The notes under the pieces are model-generated. The model was not told the DNA's origin and ran no database searches. It saw only the letters and a list, made by a program, of their open reading frames with translations. A stretch of DNA of 64,000 nt. Origin: Methylobacterium currus (GTDB taxonomy: Bacteria > Pseudomonadota > Alphaproteobacteria > Rhizobiales > Beijerinckiaceae). The position numbers and the translations under genes are program-made. This document shows, in pieces, positions 37,066 to 46,540 of the stretch. Each line of letters starts with the position of its first letter. Positions within the stretch are counted from its first letter, which is position 1. The DNA lies in NCBI RefSeq assembly GCF_003058325.1, contig NZ_CP028843.1:5263001-5327000 (forward strand), given 5' to 3'.

Positions 37066-37302
37066 TCACTGCTCCTATGGTTTCCGGCAAGCGACATCTT
37101 CGAAAGAGAAAAAATAGATGCGCGGATGTTGTTTGCGGCGGACGGTCGCCAGCGAGGACATCAGGTCAGGCTCCGGCGTGGCATGGCATGCCGCGCGCGT
37201 TTCGATCGCCCGATCCCTGCGACAGCCTGATCGCGCAGGCCGGTCCCGAGATCGAGTCGACTCAGCGACGATGGCGGCGCGACCTGTCTGGAGAAGCGTT
37301 AG

Positions 37303-37647
37303 ATGACCCGGCGCTTTCCCACGGCGCTCGGGCCGGTCGTCGGCGGATGCGTTGCCATCGCCGCACTCTCCTCGCCCGCCCTCGCTTTGTCCTTGCGGCA
37401 GGCTCTCGAGGGCCGGTGGCTCGGGACCGGAACCACGTGGACGATCGACCAGGACGCGATGCAGGTGAACCGTAATCCAGCCCATCCGTTCGAGTGGGAG
37501 AGCCTGTGGATCGTCGCGACCGACGGACGGATGGTTGTCTTCGATATCGGCCACGATCGATTCATCGGCCTTCTCGGCGCCGGAACGCTGACGATCACCC
37601 AAGCGGGAAAGCCCGGATACCTGACCCTCGCTCGCGATCGGCTTTGA
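37303..37647 (+). CDS. Small secreted protein, hypothetical
   Basis: A 114-residue frame with ATG behind GGAGAAG. A signal peptide (about residues 8-29, GGCVAIAALSSPALA) is followed by a short beta-rich domain (WLGTGTTWTIDQDAMQVN; GRMVVFDIGHDRFIGLLG). No family was recognised. It is divergent from exoP and may belong to the exopolysaccharide locus. Confidence 0.6.
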   Translation: MTRRFPTALGPVVGGCVAIAALSSPALALSLRQALEGRWLGTGTTWTIDQDAMQVNRNPAHPFEWESLWIVATDGRMVVFDIGHDRFIGLLGAGTLTITQAGKPGYLTLARDRL

Positions 37648-38486
37648 GACGGCGACCTCGCGTTGGCCGATCGCGGATGACGGCGGCATGGTCCGCTCCG
37701 CCGATCTAAAGGAATGTCCGCAGGTCCCGCGGGCGCGCGCGGTTGGTCACAGCTGGAACAGGGGCGGGATGACTTGAAGGATGGGGTTCTCCCTCCGAAA
37801 GCCGGCGGTGCGACGAGACTCTTCCGAGCCCCCAATTGCGATCCGATGGCCAGCAATCTTTAGCGCCTGTTCGCCGGCTTGCGCGTCGTGATCGCTCTTA
37901 ACGTTAAATCAAGCGAAGATAATCGTCGATATCAATACATATTCAATGTCGAACTAAGATCTAATTCGAGCTAGTATGCAATATTAAACTTGCATCGCCG
38001 TGAGATATAATATTATTATACGGCTTGCATTGCCCTGAATCGCACGCCGAACGTCTAAAATCCCGTTCAAATTCCTCCAACAGCGTTCTTATCCCTTTCG
38101 TCATGCCAGGACCTCGTAGCGGAGCCCCGGCATGGCGAGAAGCGCGTCAACTCTGTGGGCGTCTATCAAGCAGGGTCTCCTCCGATATTGGCTGGCTCGG
38201 GTCCACTCCGCTCGAACGGCGTCGGTGAGTCAGCAGCATCCGCCATCGGGAGCGGCGGTGACAATCGAGCCCATGCTCGGCGACCCCGTGCACAACTCGG
38301 CCTTCCGCATGCGCCTATGCGACAGGACTGTGGTGACGATGGATGAATCGGCACAGCAAGTCGATGCGGACCATCAGCATCTCCTTCGCTGTGATGATTT
38401 TCCGGACAGGAGAGGTGGTCACACTGGATCAGTTTGCGCTACACGGGCGTCCGCGAAGATTCGTGAAGTCCGAGTGGAGCTCAGGT
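37648..38486. promoter_or_regulatory. Intergenic region with a strong AT-rich island
   Basis: About 840 bases without a convincing gene. From about 37895 to 38035 the sequence is mostly A/T, in sharp contrast to the rest. AT-rich tracts before exopolysaccharide genes in rhizobia are bound by Ros/MucR regulators; that is a possible role here. It presumably contains the promoter for the glycosyltransferase at 38487. Confidence 0.5.
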
Positions 38487-40727
38487 GTGACCGACCAGTC
38501 CGATCGACGCCCGCTCGTGTCGGTCATCATGGCCAACTACAATGGTGGGCCCTACTTGGCCGAGGCGATACGGGCGGTGCAGGCACAGACCCTGTCCGAC
38601 CTGGAAATCATTCTCGCCGACGACGCATCCGCTGACGACAGTATCGCGATCGCGGAGAACCTGGCGCGCGGGGACCGCCGCCTGCGGATGCTGCGCTCGC
38701 AGGTCAATCGCGGGCCGGCGGCGGCCCGGAATCAAGCCTTGACGGTCGCCCGCGGCGACTGGATCGCGGTGGTCGACTCGGACGACCTCATCCATCCGCG
38801 CCGCCTCGAGACCCTCGTCGCCCACGCGGAGCGGGACGGCGCCGACATCGTTGCCGACGACCTGATTCTGTTCGACGACGATGCCCGAGAGCCGGCCCGG
38901 CCGCTCTTCCGGGGCGGCTGGGCGAGGGCGCCCCATTGGATCGACGCGGCGACCTATATTCGGTCGAACGTCATCTTCGGTCACTTGCCGGCGCTCGGTT
39001 ACTGCAAGCCCGTCCTGCGCCGCTCCGCTCTCGGCGAGGCCCGCTACGACGAGCGGCTGATCATCGGCGAGGATAGCGATCTAATCGCGCGTTTGCTGGT
39101 CGGTGGGGCGCGGATGCGCATCTATCCCGACCTCACCTACTTCTATCGCCGCCATTCCGCATCCGTGTCGCACCGGATCACCGAAGCGCAGTGCGTCGCC
39201 ATCGAGGAGGCCGAGGAACGCTTCCGGGCGCTGATCCCGCCTGGCAACGACCAGGTCCATCTGGCGTCACGGCTGCGGGCGGCGTCGGCGCGCCGGACGC
39301 TGTACTATGAGCGGCTCGTGGCAGCGCTCAAGGCGCGGTCGCCGGGCGCGGCGATCCGTACGCTGTCTGCCTCGCCGTCGTCGGCCCTGCTGTTGGGGGG
39401 CATCGTGCGGCGGCGGCTCGCGTCGCTGGTGCCACGCCGGCGGCGGCCGGCCGCGATCGAACCGGGGCGGCCCCTGCTGGTGCTGTCGCGCCAGCGGCTG
39501 GAGGGGGCGACGAACGGGAGTTCGGCCTATCTCCTCAGCATCGTCGCCTATCTCAAGCAGCAGGGCTTCACCCCACACTTCCGGTCACCGTCGTCGACGA
39601 CGTTCGGGCGCACGCCGTTCATCCGTCTCGGAGCGGCCGCCGAAGCCTTCGCGTCGTTCGAGGTCAGGGGAGGAACGCGGATCGGCAACGTCATCATCAC
39701 CACGGATCCGCGCGTCCTCCTGCGCATGGTGCTGGGCGCCCTCGATCTCGTTCTATTCAAACTGCGTGTGACGCGGCGCCTCCTCTCCGCCCGGGCACCC
39801 TACGCGGTTGCCGCTCCCCTGACCCGGGCCGACCGGCTCTTCGTCGCCGCGCAGGGCGCCGGCCTCTCGGATCACGTGCTGTTCGACTACGCCTATCTTA
39901 CCGAGACGCGACCCTACCTCCTGGGGAGGGAAGGCCGGACCCTGGTCCTGATGCACGATCTCGTGTCGACGCGGCAGCAGCGTTTCGCGCGCATCGGTCA
40001 GGACGACTCGATCAGCCATCTCGCCTTCGACGAGGAGGCGGGACGGTTAAGCGTGGCGGACGCGGTGATCGCGATCCAGGCTCAGGAAGCCGCCGACCTC
40101 GTCGCCGGGGGACTGACCCGGCCGGTGATCGTCGCCCCTATGGCGGCAGTCGTGCGTGAACCGCATCCGGGGCGCGGCGATTCCATCCTGTTCGTTGGCA
40201 GCAGCGCCGCACCGAACCGTGACGGCCTGCAATGGTTCTGCGACGAGATCCTGCCGCTCGTGCGGCAGCGCTGCCCGACAGCGGTCCTTCAGGTCGCCGG
40301 CTCGGTCACGCGGGACCTTCAAGGCCCCCCTCCCGGCGTGTCCTTTCTCGGCGTCGTGCCGGATCTGGCCCCGCTCTATCGGGAGGCGGCGGTCGTCATC
40401 TCGCCGCTTCGCGTCGGCAGTGGGCTAAAGATCAAGCTCGTCGAGGCGCTCAGCTGGGGCAAGGCCATCGTCGCCACGTCCACGACAATCGAGGGTGTCG
40501 AGCGGGAGGTGGCGGGCTGCGTCAGGGTCCATGACGACGCCGCCGGCTTCGCGGAGGCCGTCGTCACCCTGCTTGCCGACGACGCTGCGCGCACCCGCCT
40601 CGCCACAGCCGCTCATGGCGCCGCTCGGGCGGCGTTCTCGAGCGAGGCCTGCTACGGCCCGATCGTGCGGGCGCTCGCGCCGGACGACGCGTCACCGCCT
40701 CAAGCCGTCCGGCTCGCCGCGCTCTGA
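38487..40727 (+). CDS. Two-domain glycosyltransferase (GT2 + GT4-like)
   Basis: A 746-residue protein from GTG 38487 (GGAG seven bases upstream); the frame is open back to 38343, but those residues are not conserved. Residues about 10-250 form a GT2 domain (VSVIMANYNGGPYLAEAI, VDSDDLIHPRR, GEDSDLIARL). Residues about 340-735 resemble a retaining GT-B transferase, with SILFVGSSAAPNRDG, FLGVVPDLAPLYREAAVVISPLR and GLKIKLVEALSWGKAIVAT. It probably adds two sugars, or one domain may be regulatory. It lies with the exopolysaccharide genes. Confidence 0.85.
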   Translation: MTDQSDRRPLVSVIMANYNGGPYLAEAIRAVQAQTLSDLEIILADDASADDSIAIAENLARGDRRLRMLRSQVNRGPAAARNQALTVARGDWIAVVDSDDLIHPRRLETLVAHAERDGADIVADDLILFDDDAREPARPLFRGGWARAPHWIDAATYIRSNVIFGHLPALGYCKPVLRRSALGEARYDERLIIGEDSDLIARLLVGGARMRIYPDLTYFYRRHSASVSHRITEAQCVAIEEAEERFRALIPPGNDQVHLASRLRAASARRTLYYERLVAALKARSPGAAIRTLSASPSSALLLGGIVRRRLASLVPRRRRPAAIEPGRPLLVLSRQRLEGATNGSSAYLLSIVAYLKQQGFTPHFRSPSSTTFGRTPFIRLGAAAEAFASFEVRGGTRIGNVIITTDPRVLLRMVLGALDLVLFKLRVTRRLLSARAPYAVAAPLTRADRLFVAAQGAGLSDHVLFDYAYLTETRPYLLGREGRTLVLMHDLVSTRQQRFARIGQDDSISHLAFDEEAGRLSVADAVIAIQAQEAADLVAGGLTRPVIVAPMAAVVREPHPGRGDSILFVGSSAAPNRDGLQWFCDEILPLVRQRCPTAVLQVAGSVTRDLQGPPPGVSFLGVVPDLAPLYREAAVVISPLRVGSGLKIKLVEALSWGKAIVATSTTIEGVEREVAGCVRVHDDAAGFAEAVVTLLADDAARTRLATAAHGAARAAFSSEACYGPIVRALAPDDASPPQAVRLAAL

Positions 40728-40731
40728 TAGC

Positions 40732-40816
40732 GCCGCGCCTTCGAACGGACTTGTTCGAAGGTGCAAGGTAAGCCCGGACGGGTGGCGGCGCTGATGCGCC
40801 GAACGCTTTCGCATCG
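40732..40816. repeat. Dispersed hairpin repeat, copy B
   Basis: This matches 26044-26129 over about 85 bases, with a preserved CCTTCGAAC/GTTCGAAGG stem (40738-40760). The second hairpin of copy A is not well kept. It lies five bases after the glycosyltransferase stop, where it could also act as a terminator. Confidence 0.75.
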
Positions 40817-41239
40817 CCGCGATAGCGCCGCGGTGCGGGAGAGTATGTCGACTGCGCGCGGTCGACCAACGGACTTTCTTTAGATCACCTATGACGAGGG
40901 CCGGTGTTGCCTGCGTCGAACGGTGCATTCCAAGCCGGCGCGGGACGCCCGCATTCGCGCCGGTGATCGCAGTCGACGAAAGACGCGGCCGGCGCCTGAT
41001 TGACAGTGCCGAACTCTGGCCAGGCGATCATCGGGACGATATCATCGCGACCAGGCGTATCATTTCCTCTATCCGAAGGCCGCCTCGTCCATGTCTCCGC
41101 GTCGTCTTGGTGCCGATTGGGCGCGGCATCAACCGGAGGCGCGTCCGCGAACGACCGCGTCGGCCGGCATTCCGTTTCCGATCTCTCAGTGACTCACGGC
41201 GGATCTTTCAACTCATTCGAAATCAAGGCCTCATCTTTC
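40817..41239. other. Intergenic region before the polymerase gene
   Basis: No supported gene; probably leader and promoter of the polymerase. The polymerase frame is open back to 41000 but not membrane-like before 41240. Confidence 0.45.
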
Positions 41240-42523
41240 ATGTCCCATTATCCATCAATATCTCCTACCATGTCTGATCACTCAAGCGAATTGATATTTC
41301 CAAATATAAGGAAAATTTGCTTTTTCTTGTCGGTATTTATCATACTTTCCGTCATGATTGCGGAGGCGTACGGATCAATATTTTTGTACTTAGTATTGCT
41401 GGTGATGATCGGAATATTTGCCGCCTGGCCACGGCTCCTGCTCAAGACTGCGATATCCAGGGGCGTCTGGTACCTCTGGCTCGTGCCCGGCTTCGCAACC
41501 GCATCGTCGATCTGGTCGTCGGTCCCCCTCGATACGCTGCGAGCAGGCCTTCAACTCGGCCTGACGACATTGATGGGCCTCCTTCTGGCTTGGCTCGTGC
41601 GGCCGAAGGACTTCATTTACGCGCTTGCCACCGCCAGTACAATAATTGTCATTCTCAGTCTTTTGAAAAATAACTACGTCATCGATGGCATGACGAGCAC
41701 GGTCAATTGGTCCGGACTATTCGCAAACAAGAACACGATGTGCTACACGGGCGCCTACTTGGCGCTGTGTTGCGTCGCGCTCGCTATCTCGCCGAAATCC
41801 CCGCCGGCGGCGAGAGGCATGGCAGCCCTCGGGGTTGTGCTGGCCTACATCATCTGTTTCAGGGCGCGCTCGGTCGCCACCATCCTGGCCATGACCATCG
41901 CCATGGGGTTGATCGTCTTCGCCCACTCGGCCAGCTCGGTGAGCCGGACGGCACGGGCACATTACGTCGAGATTGCGTCGATCGTCCTGCTTATCCTGGG
42001 GACGTTAGCGACGATCGTCGTCCTGCGGTATAGCAACGAGCTTCTCGCCCTCGTCAACAAGGATCCGACGCTGACCGGGCGTACCGTTCTTTGGTTCTGG
42101 GCCGGGCGCGTCATCCCGGATGCGGTCTGGCTCGGGCACGGCTATGCCGGTTTCTGGGTTCAGGGACGCCCGATGGCGGAGTTCCTCTGGCACTTGCTTC
42201 ATATTGCGAGCCGGATGGGTTTTCATTTCCATAATCTCTTCATCGAGACCTGGGTCGAGCTCGGGGTCACCGGCCTGTCCCTCACGGTCTTCACCATCGT
42301 GGTGACGGTCGTCCGGTCGTATCGCCGCCTCCGCGCTGCTCCCGACGCCGTCACGGGCTTCGGCTTGGCGCTCGTGGTCATGGCGCTGATTACCCAAACC
42401 CAGGACGTCCAGTTGTTCGGCGTGTTCAATCCGATGTTTCTGATCTTCGTCGCCCTCGCGGCCTACGCTCATCCTCGACCGAAATTGGTCGTGCCGGCCC
42501 GGGACCGCATCCTCAGCTGGTAA
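41240..42523 (+). CDS. exoQ: O-antigen polymerase / ligase family membrane protein (ExoQ-like)
   Basis: A 427-residue protein with about ten hydrophobic segments. ATG 41240 has only a weak AAGG; ATG 41270 is an alternative. The conserved loop is TGRTVLWFWAGRVIPDAVWLGHGYAGFW followed by HNLFIETWVELGVTGL, the pattern of Wzy/WaaL/ExoQ proteins. It would polymerise repeat units in the periplasm. The first 150 bases are notably AT-rich. Confidence 0.85.
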   Translation: MSHYPSISPTMSDHSSELIFPNIRKICFFLSVFIILSVMIAEAYGSIFLYLVLLVMIGIFAAWPRLLLKTAISRGVWYLWLVPGFATASSIWSSVPLDTLRAGLQLGLTTLMGLLLAWLVRPKDFIYALATASTIIVILSLLKNNYVIDGMTSTVNWSGLFANKNTMCYTGAYLALCCVALAISPKSPPAARGMAALGVVLAYIICFRARSVATILAMTIAMGLIVFAHSASSVSRTARAHYVEIASIVLLILGTLATIVVLRYSNELLALVNKDPTLTGRTVLWFWAGRVIPDAVWLGHGYAGFWVQGRPMAEFLWHLLHIASRMGFHFHNLFIETWVELGVTGLSLTVFTIVVTVVRSYRRLRAAPDAVTGFGLALVVMALITQTQDVQLFGVFNPMFLIFVALAAYAHPRPKLVVPARDRILSW

Positions 42524-42748
42524 AAAGCAGTGCCGCACCTCGGCGAGGTTCCGGATGCGCCCACCCTTCGCGATCGGGAGCCGGCCGTACGGGTCCGATC
42601 CCGCGACCGCAGGACACGAACGCCCCAGTGCGATCGGACGGTATAGGCATCTTCGTTCGGGTAAGCACCAATTCGTCTCTTGCCCTCACTCGCCGAAATG
42701 GGGACACCTGGGCATGGTGACGGGCGTGGGTGCGGAGACGACACGGGC

Positions 42749-42946
42749 ATGCAGGATCGGCCGAGTGCGCCCCGGCGCAACGCTGTGGTGGTGCTCCTGG
42801 CCGTCTCCCTCGTCGCCGGCCTCGTCACGGTGGTATGGGTATCCCGATCGCTGACCATGGGCCTTGTGGCGACGATCCTCGTCGGGATGCTCGCAGCGAG
42901 CGGGGCATGCTTGATTGCCGCTCTGGTCTTATTCTTCATGCTCTAG
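42749..42946 (+). CDS. Small two-helix membrane protein, hypothetical
   Basis: A 65-residue protein from ATG 42749 (GGAG lies 15-18 bases upstream, so the start is uncertain; the frame is open to 42680). After ten polar residues there are two hydrophobic helices (AVVVLLAVSLVAGLVTVVW and LVATILVGMLAASGACLIAA). No family recognised. Confidence 0.5.
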   Translation: MQDRPSAPRRNAVVVLLAVSLVAGLVTVVWVSRSLTMGLVATILVGMLAASGACLIAALVLFFML

Positions 42947-43878
42947 TGGGCAAACGCTCTCGAAAATGTATTTCGCTCTGCGAACCCCTTTATAGTTTCA
43001 CGTAATCAGCAAACGAAGGCGCGGTTCGCCCGCGAATGCCAGAGCGAGACTTGAGGTCAGCGTCGAAAAGCCTATCGTTTCGCGAAGCAAGGCCGCTATT
43101 TGCGGTCAGGAAAGCGGTGGCAGCGAACCTGCTCTGGCTCTCGGACCCTCCAGTGGCAAGTGATCGAACCGCTCCTGCCGGAGAGCGCGCTCGGACCGCG
43201 CACAGGGGATGACCGGCAGGTGCTCGCTCTGGCACCCTGCATACCGTCGCTCGGAGGGCCGCCGGTGCGCCACCGCAATCCACCAGCGGCTACCGCGGCA
43301 TGGTCTGCCAACGATTCGGGAAGAACGGCATGCTCGGGCGGCACAAGACTGACCCGTTTTGGGACGCGTTGCAGTCACCGACCTGACGAATGCTCCCCGA
43401 CCGACTCGACGTTATGGCGTCTGCACCCTGCGGCAACGCGCGCCGGCGAGGACGACCGGCCGAGTTGGAAGGAAGCGCGGATCGTCTGGCCGGCTCCGCC
43501 CTATCGCCCACTCTCACGAGCGCGAATCCACCACCGTCACGTTGCGCCTTCGGGGGCCGGAGGGTGGATCAGTCGTGCCTCTGGCATCGCATTGAGACTT
43601 GGCCTGGCGGCCACAAAGATCCGCCCGATCCAATGCTTTCGCTTGCAGTACCGATCAATGCGACACCAATCCCCCGGTTGAGCGACGAGCGCGGCCGCGC
43701 TGGTCACGCGTCAATCAACACGTGTCTTTCGTGTAAGCTTAACAGGAATTATCGAGTCAAGCAATCTCGCTCACGTGAATGGCAGTGCATCTTTCACATT
43801 TTTGCCCCATCTCTTACCTAGTTGGCTGACTTGGCATGATTCCTGCGGTTCTGCGGTGACAGGCTGGAGCTTATCCGG
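42947..43878. other. Gene-poor region around an IS remnant
   Basis: Apart from the IS5-like remnant, no gene is supported. The last 150 bases (43720-43870) are lower in GC and probably contain the promoter of the ParB-like gene. Confidence 0.45.
43120..43420 (+). pseudogene. Degraded IS5-like transposase remnant
   Basis: LQWQVIEPLLPES at about 43157-43195 matches the start of IS5-group transposases. After VDDRQVL-like DDRQVL the phase changes, and a second frame reads GTLHTVARRAAGAPPQ and YRGMVCQRFGKNGMLGR, loosely like the next conserved block. At least one frameshift is needed, and no catalytic core remains. Confidence 0.5.
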
Positions 43879-44703
43879 ATGAAACCAATCTCCATCGAAG
43901 GACTTGGATGTCGCTGCAACCCCGATCCGGGGCCTGCGCCCATGCTTCAATGGGTTAATATAGCCAAGCTCGTCGTCGATACATCCTACCAGCGCAACAT
44001 CACGCCGCGGTCGCGCACCAACATTGCGCGCATCGCCGCAAACTTCCGTTGGGCGTATTTCGCTCCGGTCGTGATATCGCCGATCGAGCAGGACCGGTTC
44101 GCCATCATTGATGGCCAGCATCGCACCACTGCCGCCGCCCTATGCGGCCATGACAGCGTTCCCTGTCAGATCGTCATTGCCGGCGAAACAGAGCAGGCCG
44201 CCGCATTCAAGGCGATCAACGCCAACAGGACGCCGGTGACGACTGGCGATCTTTTCGTCGCCGCCAAGGCCGCTGGAGAGATCTGGGCAGTTGAACTCGA
44301 TTATATCTGCTCTTGTGCCGACGTTCGTCTATCCAATCAGGGTCCTCCCTCGGACAAATCTTCCTTTGTCACGACGAGGGCGGTCATGGCGCTGCGCCTC
44401 TGCTTGAAACGCTATGGGCGTGACACCTTGATCACGGCGCTTCAATCTGTCACCCAGACGTCCAATATCGATCCGGGACTGCTCAACCCTCGCATGATCA
44501 AGGCTTTGTGCGAGGTCATCGACCGGACGCCGGAATGGAGAGACAGCGGCCTGGCCTTGCTCGACGCTTTCGACCACATCGATCTCGCGGCCATCCAGCG
44601 GCGAGTTCAGCGGGATGCGTCGCTGAGCGAGCAAACCGAGCGGCTGTGCCAAGCCATTCAATCCGCTCTGTGCTTCCAGATGATGCCACTGGCCGCGGAA
44701 TAG
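43879..44703 (+). CDS. Orphan ParB-like nuclease-domain protein
   Basis: A 274-residue protein with ATG behind GGAG at good spacing. Residues about 25-100 form a ParB/sulfiredoxin-like N-terminal domain: VNIAKLVVDTSYQRNITPRSRTN, then PVVISPIEQDRFAIIDGQHRTTAA with the DGQHR motif. The C-terminal half (helical, about 120-270) has no recognised domain. There is no ParA partner, so chromosome partition is unlikely; relatives occur on plasmids and phages. GC is lower than in the flanking chromosome, and IS remnants lie on both sides. Confidence 0.7.
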   Translation: MKPISIEGLGCRCNPDPGPAPMLQWVNIAKLVVDTSYQRNITPRSRTNIARIAANFRWAYFAPVVISPIEQDRFAIIDGQHRTTAAALCGHDSVPCQIVIAGETEQAAAFKAINANRTPVTTGDLFVAAKAAGEIWAVELDYICSCADVRLSNQGPPSDKSSFVTTRAVMALRLCLKRYGRDTLITALQSVTQTSNIDPGLLNPRMIKALCEVIDRTPEWRDSGLALLDAFDHIDLAAIQRRVQRDASLSEQTERLCQAIQSALCFQMMPLAAE

Positions 44704-45948
44704 AACCTTCGCTTTTGCAGCAATGCCGCCCCATGGGCGTCCGGCCGCCGACGGAACGGTTGCGGCGTCGACCGACCTTGTTCGACGGCCGGGGAAGACT
44801 GCAAGGCCATCCTCGCCTTGGGCGCGCAGCGTGGCGCCGGCGAGGCCGTGGGCCTGCCCGGACTCTATGAATGCGCACAGCGAGTGCCGCCTCGCCACCC
44901 GCGTGTTTTTGGTGTCCATCGTCTGCTCTCTCGCCATGTAGCGCCCGAAGTCACGCAAGACCCAGGATGGGCCGCGGCGTTGTCGGGCGTCACGACGAGC
45001 TGCCCCCCTGCCGCCATGAGGAACTGGCCCCTCGCTGAGCGAGAAGGTCGCGACGTCGAGGACCGCGGCTTAGGCTGCGCTGCGGATGGACGATCCGCGG
45101 AGTGCCGAGATGAAGACACCGGATGACGAGACGGCGATGCGGCGGCTCACGGCTGGGGCGCCAAGCGTTCGCGGCGAAGCTTGGCTGGTCGAAGACGGCG
45201 TGAAGGACTGGCTGCCGGGGGGCGAGCGCCGTCACTGCGCCGACCTCTCGCGCTCGAAGGAGCGCGACGGCCTCACCGCGTGGCTGGCCGCCCGCTTCCG
45301 GCAGCCTGGGGCCATGCCGACATCGTGCGCCAGCCCCTGGGACACGATCCCCTGGCGACCGAACAGGGCCTCCATGGCAGCCTGCGCACGGTCGAGCGCC
45401 CCGTGGCTCCCCTGCGCCAGGACATCGTCAGCCGCGAGGTCGTGCCCCACCCGCGCCTGCCGGCCTTCGCCCGGCAACGGGGCGTCCGGGGGCAGAGCTT
45501 GTGCACCGTATCGCGCCCGCTCGAAGGGCGAGGACGAACGCGGGAGCGGCCACGTCAAGAGGAGCGCCGTGGCTGGACGCTCCTTCATGAGCTTTGCCGG
45601 CCCGGAAGCGCATCTCGATGCCTGGACCCGCGAGGTAGCCGACCGGCGCGAACACGCGTTGGATCTCGATCGTCACCGCGGCGTCGCCACGCGCTCGCAA
45701 CGGAAGCCTCCCGGTGCTCGGTGATGAAGGCGATCATGGCCCCGCTCAAACGGATCGCCCACCCTTGCGTGCCGCGCCCGCTCTCCTGGTCGCGCACCAT
45801 CCGCACCGCGCCGCTCGCGCATCCCGGGCGAAATCGGGGCTGTTCTCCTCGCCACGGCTCCATCCTCACAGAAGGGGAGCCTCCGGGAGGCTCGGAGCGG
45901 TTCGAGTCCGCCTGGAGCTTCAGCGAGGGGGGAAGCGGCCCGGCGCGC
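44704..45948. other. Gene-poor region with IS21 remnant
   Basis: Only the IS21-like remnant (45140-45560) is recognisable. Other frames are Arg/Pro-rich and inconsistent between strands. Confidence 0.45.
45140..45560 (+). pseudogene. IS21-family transposase (IstA) remnant
   Basis: The first frame reads VKDWLPGGERRHCADLSRSK and then DGLTAWLAARFRQ. A frameshift near 45305 moves to a second frame with GHADIVRQPLGHD and GSLRTVERPVAPLRQDI. Together these follow the N-terminal half of IS21 IstA proteins in order. The catalytic domain and IstB are absent. Confidence 0.65.
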
Positions 45949-46146
45949 TCAGTCCGTCTCCTCGGCGGTCCCGTCCGGCGACGGCGCGGGCGGCGTCTGC
46001 TGGAAGGTGGGCTTCGCGGGCTTGTTCCGGCGCGCCGTCGCGGGCGAGGCCGTGTGGGCCGGCATCTCCGCCAGCCGCGCGACGCGCGCCTTGAACTCCT
46101 CGTTCGATGGGCTGCGGGCCGATCCGGTGATGAACATCTTGGCCAT
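45949..46146 (-). CDS. Small hypothetical protein
   Basis: A 65-residue, Ala/Pro/Thr-rich protein with ATG preceded by GAGAGGA at good spacing. It begins MAKMFITGSARSPSNEEFKARVARLAEMP, then becomes a disordered tail ending in acidic residues. No family recognised. Confidence 0.5.
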   Translation of the reverse strand: MAKMFITGSARSPSNEEFKARVARLAEMPAHTASPATARRNKPAKPTFQQTPPAPSPDGTAEETD

Positions 46147-46540
46147 GGCCGATCCTCTCGTGCGGGATCAGCGGACCCGCCGGAGGCGCTTCTGCCCGCG
46201 ATCGGTGCCGCTGGACAGATTTCGCGATCACATCGGACGAATGTGCCGAAGCCGCATCTCTCGGATTACGAGGCGCGGAACGGACAGCCGATGATCGACT
46301 GTTCGACGATGAACGGTTTTGCCCTCGCCGACAAGGTGAATTCGTCCTCGCCTTCGATCATCGTCTCGGCACCGCCCGGCCGAAGAGCCGGCCGGTGGCC
46401 TGATTCCGAAAAACCCGATCGCGCCGCCCCAAGCAGAGCGGCACCGGGCGACTCTGCCGAGCTTCCTGTTTTCGCATCATTGTCGTCGCCGAACCGGCGA
46501 CCCCTTCGGCACCGGCCTTTCGCGGCCGGCGGATCGATGC
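46147..46540. other. Intergenic region holding structured repeat R1
   Basis: No gene is supported in these 394 bases; the dispersed repeat at 46472-46531 is the only structured element seen. Confidence 0.5.
46472..46531. repeat. Dispersed two-hairpin repeat, copy R1
   Basis: About 60 bases matching 55025-55085. The first hairpin is TCGCCG-AAC-CGGCGA and the second pairs CCGGCC with GGCCGG. Compared with copy R2, the first stem differs by a G-C to A-T swap that keeps pairing, so the structure appears to be conserved. Confidence 0.7.

Noticed and set aside
44723..44941. A 72-codon plus frame after the ParB-like gene
   Set aside because: No start signal, low complexity and an equally long frame on the other strand.
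45086..45724. A 212-codon plus frame considered as an intact gene
   Set aside because: Its first part matches IS21 IstA, but the match continues only after a frameshift, so it is a pseudogene fragment rather than a new gene.
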